A stretch of 64,000 nt of DNA from an uncultured Catenibacillus sp. Lineage in GTDB: Bacteria; Bacillota; Clostridia; Lachnospirales; Lachnospiraceae. Under the pieces are notes generated by a model, which saw only the letters and a program-made list of their open reading frames with translations, made no database searches and was not told where the DNA came from. Location: the NCBI GenBank assembly GCA_934339005.1, contig CAKRHR010000009.1, positions 1-64,000 on the forward strand, written 5' to 3'. The position numbers and the translations under genes were made by a program. This document shows positions 36,194-43,862 of this stretch, one piece after another. Position 1 is the stretch's first letter. Every line of letters begins with the position of its first letter.

Positions 36194-36552
36194 ATGGAAA
36201 ATGTTACAATTATCAGCCATCTGACCCCAAAGGAATGGAAAATGAATTTACCATCTGTCATCATAAAGATGGCGAGATTAAATCTATGAGTCTTGGACTC
36301 TATTTTAACGGAACGATTGAAAATGATGAACATGGTTGTAAGATTGTCGGTAAATTCGGTAAGAAATTCACAGCGAATCTGTTTCTCGGTGTCGGCGGCG
36401 CACTTTGTACAGCCGCACTGATCGGCTCAATTGCCCGTCAGGATATCGAGGTTGCTATCGTATCTGCCGTATTACTTTTAATTCTTTTCGTTGTTTATTT
36501 TTCAAAAGTTTATATCACAGGTCATATTCCTCCCTGTGTAAAAAGCGGTTGA
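36194..36552 (+). pseudogene. Small membrane protein gene, probably disrupted at its 5' end
   Basis: The frame from ATG 36235 gives 105 residues: GKFGKKFTANLFLGVGGALC leads into two membrane helices (~45-90). No ribosome binding site fits this ATG, and the frame is open upstream into atoE. In another frame, ATG 36194 begins MENVTIISHLTPKEW, which could be the true N-terminus followed by a frameshift. I do not recognise the family. It may be a recent remnant or a real gene with an unusual start; its last codons form part of the terminator stem. Confidence 0.45.
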
Positions 36553-36588
36553 GCATGAAGGTTTCAAACCTTTTACTCAACCGCTTTT
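36541..36588 (+). terminator. Terminator after the atoE region
   Basis: AAAAGCGGTTGAG (36541-36553) pairs with CTCAACCGCTTTT (36576-36588), and inside AAGGTTT pairs with AAACCTT. TT follows. It probably ends the atoE transcript and can also act from the convergent glycosyltransferase side. Confidence 0.8.
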
Positions 36589-36651
36589 TTATAATAAGAT
36601 ATGAAAATTTTTATCAACTGTTTTTTTGCACTATTATTTTTAATTTCAATA

Positions 36652-37683
36652 TCAGTTAAATTTAAATATCTTCTGCGTAATCTTATACCCAACCTTTGAA
36701 ATTTGTTTACCAATCGCGCTGTGTGGGTTTGACAACATACCGCGCACATCCACACGCACGCGTCTGCACATCTTTGCATTTTTATTTTTAAAATATAGCC
36801 ATAATTCTTTGCGCTTGGCATCTGCTTCTTCGTTATTTGCCAATACAAGCATCACAGAGGTAACAGAGCAAATCATTGCCAGATAGCTTAACATATATCT
36901 GCTCAGATGTTTATTTTCCACATCCTCCGGCAAATCATAGGCGTCAATCATTAATTTATTGACACGAATCTGCTGGTCAATACGCTTAATCATATTCTGC
37001 TGATTCACAGACTGATCCTCGCGTCCGATAAAATAGCGATATAAATCCACATTAACATAATAAAGTGTCTTCACATATGGCAATGGAACATATACAAACA
37101 AATTATCCACATAAAATGTATGTTCAGGAAGTTTTAATCCACAATCTCTGAGAATTTGTGTCCGGTAAATTACAGAATGCATCAACAGATTTTGATCTGG
37201 TCTGAAATATCTGACCGAATCCCAGCCAAAGATTTCATTTTCCGGCAAAGCATTATTGTACTTAACAACACGCTGTGAATTATCCTCCACATGCTCATAC
37301 ACATAGTTACAGACAAACATATCCACACGCTTATGCTGCGCAATAATATCTTTGATTGTCTCCAGCACTTTTTTAAGGCTTTCCTCATCCAGCCAGTCAT
37401 CAGAATCCACAACTTTATAATATACGCCTTTCGCATGCTCTATGCCTGTATTCACAGCCGAACCATGTCCGCCATTTGGCTTATGGATTGCTTTGACAAT
37501 CGTCGGATAACGCTTCTCATAATCATCGGCAATCTCGGCTGTACGGTCTGACGAACCATCATCAACAATTAAAATCTCAGCATCCTCGCCTGCTTTTAAC
37601 AGTGAATCAACACACTTTTCCATATAAGCTTCAGAATTATAACATGGTACTGCAAATGTTATGATTTTCAAAATTATATTCAT
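36652..37683 (-). CDS. Family 2 glycosyltransferase
   Basis: 343 residues with a GT-A domain: ITFAVPCYNSEAYMEKCVDSLL, ILIVDDGSSDRT (nucleotide site), GGHGSAVNTGIEHAKGVYYKVVDSDDWLDEESL with the metal-binding DSDD at 93-96. There is no clear membrane anchor; the C-terminal ~80 residues are basic. It probably adds a sugar to a cell-surface glycan or lipid. ATG 37683 is very close to its AAAGG; a TTG at 37671 (giving MKIITFAVPCYN) fits the spacing better and is an alternative start. Monocistronic. Confidence 0.88.
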   Translation of the reverse strand: MNIILKIITFAVPCYNSEAYMEKCVDSLLKAGEDAEILIVDDGSSDRTAEIADDYEKRYPTIVKAIHKPNGGHGSAVNTGIEHAKGVYYKVVDSDDWLDEESLKKVLETIKDIIAQHKRVDMFVCNYVYEHVEDNSQRVVKYNNALPENEIFGWDSVRYFRPDQNLLMHSVIYRTQILRDCGLKLPEHTFYVDNLFVYVPLPYVKTLYYVNVDLYRYFIGREDQSVNQQNMIKRIDQQIRVNKLMIDAYDLPEDVENKHLSRYMLSYLAMICSVTSVMLVLANNEEADAKRKELWLYFKNKNAKMCRRVRVDVRGMLSNPHSAIGKQISKVGYKITQKIFKFN

Positions 37684-37855
37684 CCTTTCTGTGCTCACAG
37701 AGTTTGAAAATAGCTTACTCTGTGTTCGCAAAATATCAAACATCAAAATATTGATTAAATTCACTCTTTTATAGTATCATATTCAAAAAAAATCCGAAAC
37801 CTTTTATTCTTAAATATTAAGGCATTTATTTTTAAAGATTTTCTAAACAGCCAAA

Positions 37856-38671
37856 TTATTTCTTTCTGAAATACTCTATCACTGAAGCTACAATCAGTAC
37901 CACCAAATCCACAAGGACAATACTTGCGCCTGTTGGCAGGTTTACAAGGAATGAACAACAGATACCAATCACATAACATACAATTGAAATAATCACGGAT
38001 GTCACAACAACGGCTTTGAAACTGCCAACAAGCTTTCTGGCAGTGATGGCAGGGAAAATAATCAGGCTGGAAATCAGCAGACTTCCCATCATACGCATAC
38101 CAAGTACAACTGTGAGTGCTGTTAAAAGGGCAATTAAGAACTGATAGAATCCCACATTAATGCCTGCAGATTTTGCATATGTTTCATCGCATGTAATTAA
38201 AAATAAACGGTTATAAAATAATACATATAAAAGCACGATCACGATAGATAATACGATGCTCATCACTACATCCGTTTCACTCATTGCAAGAATACTACCA
38301 AACATATAATTGCTGACATCCACGTTAAAACCACCAGATAATGCTGTGATAATCACGCCAGCAGCCAATGATACTGTAGCTACCATACCAATCGCCACAT
38401 CACCGCCAGCCTTCACTTTCTGACTGTAAAACATAATCAGACACGCCGCAATGACAACAACAGGAATGGATACAGATAAAATCGGCAGGCCCAGTGCAAC
38501 GGCAAGTGATGTGGAAGCAAAGCCGACATCACCAAGTCCATGACCTATGAGTGAATATCTTTTCTGTACTAAAATAACTCCAAGCAGTGCCGCACAAAGC
38601 GAAATCAGCACACCTGAAATCAGTGCTCTTTGTATAAAGGCATATGAAAATATTTCAAAAAATTCTGTCAT
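37856..38671 (-). CDS. znuB: Zinc/manganese ABC transporter permease
   Basis: A 271-residue ABC-3 type permease with about eight membrane spans; GVILVQKRYSLIGHGLGDVGFASTSLA near the N-terminus and LLISSLIIFPAITARKL in the second half are family features. Its ATG overlaps the znuC stop (ATGA) and has GGGAGG nine bases upstream. The metal is inferred from the His/Asp-rich znuA and the Fur-type operator. Confidence 0.88.
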   Translation of the reverse strand: MTEFFEIFSYAFIQRALISGVLISLCAALLGVILVQKRYSLIGHGLGDVGFASTSLAVALGLPILSVSIPVVVIAACLIMFYSQKVKAGGDVAIGMVATVSLAAGVIITALSGGFNVDVSNYMFGSILAMSETDVVMSIVLSIVIVLLYVLFYNRLFLITCDETYAKSAGINVGFYQFLIALLTALTVVLGMRMMGSLLISSLIIFPAITARKLVGSFKAVVVTSVIISIVCYVIGICCSFLVNLPTGASIVLVDLVVLIVASVIEYFRKK

Positions 38672-39375
38672 GCGTTGTTCCTCCCAAGCCATTCTTTGGC
38701 ATCACCGTCAAACTCCATTTTCTGATTCATCACAATGACTCTTGAGGCATAAGAGCCAACCTGCGCCATATCATGTGATGCCATTAAAATCGTCACGCCG
38801 TTTTCTTTATTTAAACGGTCAAGAATATCATAAAATTCTTCTGTAATCTTCTGGTCAAGTCCTGCACAAGGCTCATCCAGAATCAGTAATTCCGGATGCC
38901 TGCAAAATGCTCTCGCAAGAAGCACGCGCTGCTGCTGGCCACCGGAAAGATTGCCGATACGGCGATTTGCCATCGGTAAAATATCAAAAGTTTCCATGGC
39001 CTGTCTGGCTGTTTCTTTATCTTTTTTTGTGTAAAATGGCAGGCGTTTTTCACGCTTTTGTGTACCGGATAATACAACTTCCCACACCGTTGCCGGGAAG
39101 CCTTTTTCGATTTGATTTATCTGCCCCATATAGGCAAATGCATCCGGTGCAATCTTTAAGTTGACACTGCCTTTGCTGATTGGCACAAGACCGACAATAC
39201 TTTTCATCAGTGTACTTTTTCCTGAACCGTTACTGCCAATCAGACAAATATATTCGCCGCGGTGTACACTGAAGGATACATCCTCCACTGCATATTCCTG
39301 CGCACGGTCATAGGCGATGGATACGTGGTCGATATCCAGAATCGTTTGCTGTATTTTGTTGTTTGCTTCTGCCAT
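38668..39375 (-). CDS. znuC: Zinc/manganese ABC transporter ATPase
   Basis: 235 residues with all ABC motifs: Walker A GSNGSGKST, signature LSGGQQQRV, Walker B LLILDEP and the switch His in MASHDM. It powers the ZnuB permease at the inner face of the membrane. It begins one base after the znuA stop and overlaps znuB, so the three genes form one operon. Confidence 0.92.
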   Translation of the reverse strand: MAEANNKIQQTILDIDHVSIAYDRAQEYAVEDVSFSVHRGEYICLIGSNGSGKSTLMKSIVGLVPISKGSVNLKIAPDAFAYMGQINQIEKGFPATVWEVVLSGTQKREKRLPFYTKKDKETARQAMETFDILPMANRRIGNLSGGQQQRVLLARAFCRHPELLILDEPCAGLDQKITEEFYDILDRLNKENGVTILMASHDMAQVGSYASRVIVMNQKMEFDGDAKEWLGRNNA

Positions 39376-39376
39376 A

Positions 39377-40519
39377 CTAATTTAATGCCTCCTCTAATAC
39401 ATCATAGTTTCTCTGCATAATATCCAAAAATGTAATTCCATTCTCAAAATCTTCTTTTGAAACATTGTGCGCAGTTGAAAGCACCTTCATGGATGCCCCT
39501 GTATCCTGCGAAATCGTCTGTGCGACTCTGCCTGAGGACAATTCCTCATAAAAAATCGTGTGCACCTGATGTTCATTAATATAATCAATCACGTGGGTCA
39601 TATCATAGATACTCGGGTCCGCCTCCGCTGAACAGGACTGATATACAGTTTCATATGTCAGCCCGTAATGTGAAATCAGATAACCATAAGCAAATCGTCC
39701 TGCAAATACGATGTCTGTACGACTGCTGTCTGCAATCATTGTCTTGTATTTTTCATCCATTGCATGTAACTGCGCCACATAATCTCCGGCACGGTCTGCA
39801 AGTGCCGCTCTATCCTTCACCGGAAGTTCTGCGGATGCATCCGCAATCGCCTCTGCCATCTTTGCTGCATTATCAAGATTCAACCAGAAATGTGGATCGT
39901 AGCTGTGTTCATGATTGTGATGATGATGACTTTCATGCACATCTTCATGTGTATCTACTTCATCATGTACATCTTCATCATCGCCATGTACATCTTCATC
40001 TTCGCTATGTACATCTTCATCATCGCTATGTACATCTTCATCAGCCTCTTGAATTTCATTTTCCTCATGTTCTTCCTCTGATTCAAGATCAACATATTTT
40101 GACAAATCCAAAACCTTTACACCATCCAGGCTCTCTACAATCTGTGCTGCCCATGGTTCCATCTCATCGCCTGTATAAATAAACATATCCGCATTAGAAA
40201 TCTCAATCATATCCTGCGGTGTTGGGTCATACATATGGCTCTCCTGACCAGGTGCAAGCAGCATGCGCACATCTGCTTCATCACCGTAAATCTGACGGGC
40301 AAAATCGTACTGTGGAAATAAAGTACATATAATCACAGGTTTTGTCTGTGTATCCGCATCTGCTATATCAGCCTTACTGTCGGTTGCACCCGAAGCATCT
40401 GCCGCCTGACAGCCGCCAACCGTCAATACTGTCACAAGACACAATAAACATGCAAACCACCACTTGCTTTTATGTGAAGTTATTTTCTGATTTGTATCAG
40501 ATAATCTTTTTATTCTCAT
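39377..40519 (-). CDS. znuA: Zinc-binding lipoprotein of the ABC transporter
   Basis: A 380-residue cluster A-I binding protein: signal peptide with lipobox VGGC, IICTLFPQYDFARQI, and metal His residues in GQESHMYDPTP and SYDPHFWLN. Between the domains it has an unusually long acidic His-rich loop (~150-210) built from four DEDVHxx heptads and ending HESHHHHNHEH; such loops gather zinc. The C-terminal Asp/Glu region ADPSIYDMTHVIDYI is typical. First gene of znuA-znuC-znuB. Confidence 0.92.
   Translation of the reverse strand: MRIKRLSDTNQKITSHKSKWWFACLLCLVTVLTVGGCQAADASGATDSKADIADADTQTKPVIICTLFPQYDFARQIYGDEADVRMLLAPGQESHMYDPTPQDMIEISNADMFIYTGDEMEPWAAQIVESLDGVKVLDLSKYVDLESEEEHEENEIQEADEDVHSDDEDVHSEDEDVHGDDEDVHDEVDTHEDVHESHHHHNHEHSYDPHFWLNLDNAAKMAEAIADASAELPVKDRAALADRAGDYVAQLHAMDEKYKTMIADSSRTDIVFAGRFAYGYLISHYGLTYETVYQSCSAEADPSIYDMTHVIDYINEHQVHTIFYEELSSGRVAQTISQDTGASMKVLSTAHNVSKEDFENGITFLDIMQRNYDVLEEALN
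39964..40047 (-). repeat. 21-bp tandem repeat, about four copies, inside znuA
   Basis: Near-identical 21-bp units (plus strand CATGTACATCTTCATCATCGC and variants) at 39964, 39985, 40006 and 40027. They encode the DEDVHxx heptads. Slippage could change copy number in frame and so the length of the metal-binding loop. Confidence 0.85.
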
Positions 40520-40535
40520 ATTTACCTCTCATTCT

Positions 40536-40560
40536 CTTATTGAAACTCAGTTTCATTAAG
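40536..40560 (-). promoter_or_regulatory. Fur-family (Zur-like) operator of znuACB
   Basis: Arms CTTATTGAAACT (40536-40547) and AGTTTCATTAAG (40549-40560) around one central C match with a single mismatch in 12 pairs. The core TGAAACT-C-AGTTTCA has the 7-1-7 form of Fur/Zur/PerR sites. It lies at about +6 to +30 from the predicted start of transcription, where a repressor would block RNA polymerase. Confidence 0.65.
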
Positions 40561-40572
40561 CTTCATTTAGAC

Positions 40573-40601
40573 ATGATACACTCTCCTAACTAAAAAGTCA
40601 A
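40573..40601 (-). promoter_or_regulatory. Promoter of znuACB
   Basis: Minus strand TTGACT (40596-40601), 17-base spacer, TATCAT (40573-40578). The operator follows immediately downstream. Confidence 0.7.
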
Positions 40602-40604
40602 TCA

Positions 40605-40684
40605 TTTTTATGATGGCGAAATTGAACTATGAGCCATTTTATAATGACGAAACTGAACCATCATTTTTATATGGCAAAATTAAT
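40605..40684. repeat. Three degenerate direct repeats upstream of the znu promoter
   Basis: TTTTTATGATGGCGAAATTGAAC (from 40605; only its core GCGAAATTGAAC is diagnostic), TTTTATAATGACGAAACTGA (from 40637) and TTTTTATATGGCAAAATTAA (from 40664) are related, 27-32 bp apart. The core GAAACTGA recurs in the znu operator, so these may be extra half-sites. Confidence 0.4.
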
Positions 40685-40764
40685 CCCTGCGCATCTAAGT
40701 ATCTGCCATGACAAAGTGTCTATAAATCTGCCATTTTTCCCGGCAACCTTTGGCATTTTATGGA

Positions 40765-40793
40765 TTGTCGGTATTTTCAAACTGTTTTATACT
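40765..40793 (+). promoter_or_regulatory. Promoter of the MATE transporter gene
   Basis: TTGTCG (40765-40770), 17-base spacer, TATACT (40788-40793). The 5' untranslated region would be about 110 bases; I see no known riboswitch in it. Confidence 0.5.
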
Positions 40794-40907
40794 ATATGAA
40801 GTGCGTTCGCATTTCTATTTTCATGCAGCGCTGACATCATTTTAAGGCGAAAACCGGAACAACACTTTGTTTTCGTCTCATATACTAATTGAAAGAGGGA
40901 ATTTGTT

Positions 40908-42242
40908 ATGAATAAGGATTTGACCTCCGGCTCACCGACAAAGATATTGTGGTTGTTTTGTCTGCCGATGTTTGGCAGTATCATTTTCCAGCAGCTTTAC
41001 AACATTGCTGACAGCCTTGTTGCCGGTAAGTTTATTGGCGAAAGCGCTTTGGCTGCCGTTGGTAACAGTTATGAAGTAACACTCATTTTTATTGCATTCG
41101 CTTTTGGATGTAATATCGGATGCTCTGTCATCGTTTCGCGTTATTTTGGCGCCAAAGAATATGCCCACATGAAAACTGCTGTACACACAACATTAATTTC
41201 AAGTGCGGTCTTGTGTGCAATTCTGATGCTGATTGGTTTTATTTCCTGCAAAGGTCTTCTGACACTGATTCAGACACCTGCAGAAATTCTGGATGATTCC
41301 TTATTATATTTGTATATTTACATTCTGGGATTGCCGTTTTTGTTTTTCTACAACATCGCTACAGGTATTTTCTCTGCCCTTGGCGATTCAAAAACACCAT
41401 TTATTTTTCTGGCATTCTCATCAACAGCCAACATCGCTGTTGACATTTTGTTTGTCAAAGCCTTCAACATGGGCATTTCCGGTGTTGCCTGGGCAACATT
41501 TTTATGTCAGGGTATCAGTTGCATCCTCTCCATTATTCTGGTGCTGAAACGTATTCACAGCATCGAAAGTGAAGGCAAAACTCAGATGTTTTCAATGCCG
41601 ATTTTCAAACAAATTGCTGTGATTGCTATTCCAAGTATTTTACAGCAGAGCTTTATTTCCATTGGTAATATCGTTATTCAGAGTGTTATTAATGGATTTG
41701 GTACAAATGTCGTTGCCGGTTATTCCGCAGCCATCAAACTGAACAACCTTGTCATTACATCATTTACAACCCTTGGCAATGGTATTTCAAACTTTACTTC
41801 TCAAAATATTGGTGCCCGCAAACCAGAACGTGTACGCTCTGGTTTTAAAGCTGGTGTGAAGCTTGTATGGCTTTTATGTATCCCAATTGTTGCCCTTTAC
41901 CTGATTGTGGGACGTTATCTGCTGCTTTTATTTATGGACCAGACATCTTCGGCAGCGATGACAACAGGACTTCAGTTCTTACATATTGTCGCACCATTTT
42001 ATTTCGTTGTTTCCCTGAAGCTGGTTGCTGACGGGGTACTGCGTGGTCTTGGCATCATGGGAAAATTCATGATCAGTACATTTACTGACCTGATTCTTCG
42101 TGTTGCACTGTCCATCGTTTTATCTCTTATGCTTGGTTCTGTCGGTATCTGGTGTTCCTGGCCGGTAGGCTGGACCATCGCCACAATCCTCTCATTCGTA
42201 TTCTACAGACAGTCGATTAATGCAGAATTAAGTACTAAATAA
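40908..42242 (+). CDS. MATE family efflux transporter
   Basis: A 444-residue, 12-span membrane protein of the MATE (DinF/NorM-like) family. The N-terminus MNKDLTSGSPTKILWLFCLPMFGSIIFQQLYNIADSLVAGKFIG, represented by IFQQLYNIADS, and repeats of the same pattern in the second half (ATGIFSALGDSKTPF, GAGVSNFTSQNIGA-like GNGISNFTSQNIGARK) are typical. It exports drugs or metabolites using Na+ or H+; substrate unknown. AGAGGG precedes the ATG. Single-gene unit with its own terminator. Confidence 0.9.
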   Translation: MNKDLTSGSPTKILWLFCLPMFGSIIFQQLYNIADSLVAGKFIGESALAAVGNSYEVTLIFIAFAFGCNIGCSVIVSRYFGAKEYAHMKTAVHTTLISSAVLCAILMLIGFISCKGLLTLIQTPAEILDDSLLYLYIYILGLPFLFFYNIATGIFSALGDSKTPFIFLAFSSTANIAVDILFVKAFNMGISGVAWATFLCQGISCILSIILVLKRIHSIESEGKTQMFSMPIFKQIAVIAIPSILQQSFISIGNIVIQSVINGFGTNVVAGYSAAIKLNNLVITSFTTLGNGISNFTSQNIGARKPERVRSGFKAGVKLVWLLCIPIVALYLIVGRYLLLLFMDQTSSAAMTTGLQFLHIVAPFYFVVSLKLVADGVLRGLGIMGKFMISTFTDLILRVALSIVLSLMLGSVGIWCSWPVGWTIATILSFVFYRQSINAELSTK

Positions 42243-42248
42243 ACACAG

Positions 42249-42295
42249 CAAGACCGTCCATCGCGTATGTCTCATCAACGCAATGGACGGTCTTG
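42249..42295. terminator. Bidirectional terminator between the MATE and DUF6472 genes
   Basis: CAAGACCGTCCAT (42249-42261) pairs with ATGGACGGTCTTG (42283-42295), with an inner GCGT/ACGC. TTTTA follows. The 10-bp core GACCGTCCAT is shared with the spoVG terminator. Confidence 0.75.
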
Positions 42296-42320
42296 TTTTA
42301 GTTCAAATATTTAATTGCTG

Positions 42321-42500
42321 TTACATCTGATGTCTGACAACCTTATATTCATCACCTGATTTATAATACGGACATTCTTTGTAATGTGATGACATGAAGC
42401 GGTAATACTCATCCTCGTCCATGTTGACATCGCAGTAATAACATTCATCCTCATCGTCATATACATAATTGGCACAAAAATCGCAATTCATTTCTGCCAT
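42321..42500 (-). CDS. Small Cys-rich protein, DUF6472 family
   Basis: 59 residues with CDFCANYVYDDEDECYYCDVNMDEDEYYRFM and a third Cys in YKECPYY; the CxxC...CxxC pattern suggests a zinc ribbon. This matches, from memory, the DUF6472 family of Lachnospiraceae; function unknown. ATG 42500 has AGGAGG nine bases upstream, better than the longer frame. It lies 45 bases after the UMF1 gene and is probably the last gene of that operon. Confidence 0.8.
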   Translation of the reverse strand: MAEMNCDFCANYVYDDEDECYYCDVNMDEDEYYRFMSSHYKECPYYKSGDEYKVVRHQM

Positions 42501-42545
42501 TTGCTTTTCCTCCTGTAACATCTTATGTCAACTCTATATTTTCTT

Positions 42546-43847
42546 TTACTTTGCAGATTTCTGTTTATCTACATCCGGCACAAAATGGAATATGATGGCA
42601 CCGAGGATAAACAGGATAATGATACTGGATACACCGTAGTTGACTTTGCCAGTTGCCAGTGAAATCGCACCGAAAAGAATCGGTCCGATAACTGCGGCAA
42701 ATTTACCGAGGATATTGTAAAATCCAAAAAATTCATTAGCTCTGTCCTTTGGCACAAGTCGTCCAAAATAAGAACGGCTAAGAGCCTGAATACCGCCCTG
42801 GGCTGTACCTACAAGCATTGCCAGAACCCAGAACATCACCGTCAGCGTTGTCACTGATTTATCATCAGACATAAAAAATGCCACAATACAAATCACACAA
42901 TAAGTCAGAATACCGAAATACAATACTTTTCGTGTACCATACTTTTCTGCAGCCCTGCCATAGATAATCGCAAATGGAAATGCCACAAACTGTGTCACAA
43001 GCAAAATCAGTAAAAGCATGACACTACTTATGCCCACAGTACTTCCATAAGATGTTGCCATTCTAATAATTGTATCTACACCGTCAATATAGAAAAAATA
43101 AGCTAACAGGAAAATAAAGATTGTTTTATGCTTTTTGATTTCTTTTAATGTAGTAAAAATACGCACAAAACTCTGCTTAACATAATGCGGTTCCGGATCA
43201 ATACCATATTTCTGATGCACATCGCGAATCATCGGAATACTGAATACACACCACCATATCGCAGTGATCACAAAAGATATCTTATATGCTGTTGCTACTG
43301 ACATTGGCACGATATTAAACATTGCCAGAATAACAATTACCATACAAATAATAAACGGAATCGTACTGCCGATGTAACCAAGGGCGTAACCAAGACTGGA
43401 TACTCTGTCCATATCTTCGTCTTTACTGACATCCACAAGAAATGCGTCATAAAAAATATTTGCACCTGCAAATCCTATCGCCGAAATCACATACATCACA
43501 AGCAGACCAATCCACCATGTTGAAGGCACAAAAGCTAAAAGCAATGTCGATATCAGACCTGTCCATAAAAAGAAATTAAAATAACGTTTTTTCTTTCCTT
43601 TATAATCTGCCAGCGTGCCAAGAATTGGTGACAAAATGACAAGCAAAATCGTTGAAAAGGAATTACCAAACCCCCAGTAAGCATTGGCTGTGACTGCCGG
43701 GTCTGCAACCTTGCCTGCCAGAGCTGTACCGGCAGAATCAAGAAAATAAAGACTCATAATGGTTGATGTGACAACCATTGTGTAAGCTGAATTGGCCCAA
43801 TCATAAAAAATCCAGCTCAATTCTTTTTTAGATATATTTTTTAGCAT
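42546..43847 (-). CDS. MFS transporter, UMF1/Atg22-like
   Basis: A 433-residue, 12-span transporter. SWIFYDWANSAYTMVVTSTIMSLYF (seen as FYDWANSAY) and FYNILGKFAAVIGPILFG are the UMF1-family hallmarks. Relatives in yeast export amino acids from the vacuole; the bacterial substrate is unknown. ATG 43847 follows GGGGGTAG; the longer GTG frame is less likely. It starts 15 bases after the phosphodiesterase stop, in one operon. Confidence 0.87.
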   Translation of the reverse strand: MLKNISKKELSWIFYDWANSAYTMVVTSTIMSLYFLDSAGTALAGKVADPAVTANAYWGFGNSFSTILLVILSPILGTLADYKGKKKRYFNFFLWTGLISTLLLAFVPSTWWIGLLVMYVISAIGFAGANIFYDAFLVDVSKDEDMDRVSSLGYALGYIGSTIPFIICMVIVILAMFNIVPMSVATAYKISFVITAIWWCVFSIPMIRDVHQKYGIDPEPHYVKQSFVRIFTTLKEIKKHKTIFIFLLAYFFYIDGVDTIIRMATSYGSTVGISSVMLLLILLVTQFVAFPFAIIYGRAAEKYGTRKVLYFGILTYCVICIVAFFMSDDKSVTTLTVMFWVLAMLVGTAQGGIQALSRSYFGRLVPKDRANEFFGFYNILGKFAAVIGPILFGAISLATGKVNYGVSSIIILFILGAIIFHFVPDVDKQKSAK

Positions 43848-43862
43848 ATAAGCTACCCCCAC

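Noticed and set aside
37105..37113. Single exact DnaA box TTATCCACA
   Set aside because: It lies alone inside the glycosyltransferase coding region; a single 9-mer in 64 kb is expected by chance.
39964..40047. CRISPR array
   Set aside because: The 21-bp units are contiguous without spacers and code for protein repeats in znuA.
39655..40182. 175-residue His-rich frame on the plus strand
   Set aside because: It is the antisense shadow of the znuA tandem repeats, with no ribosome binding site.
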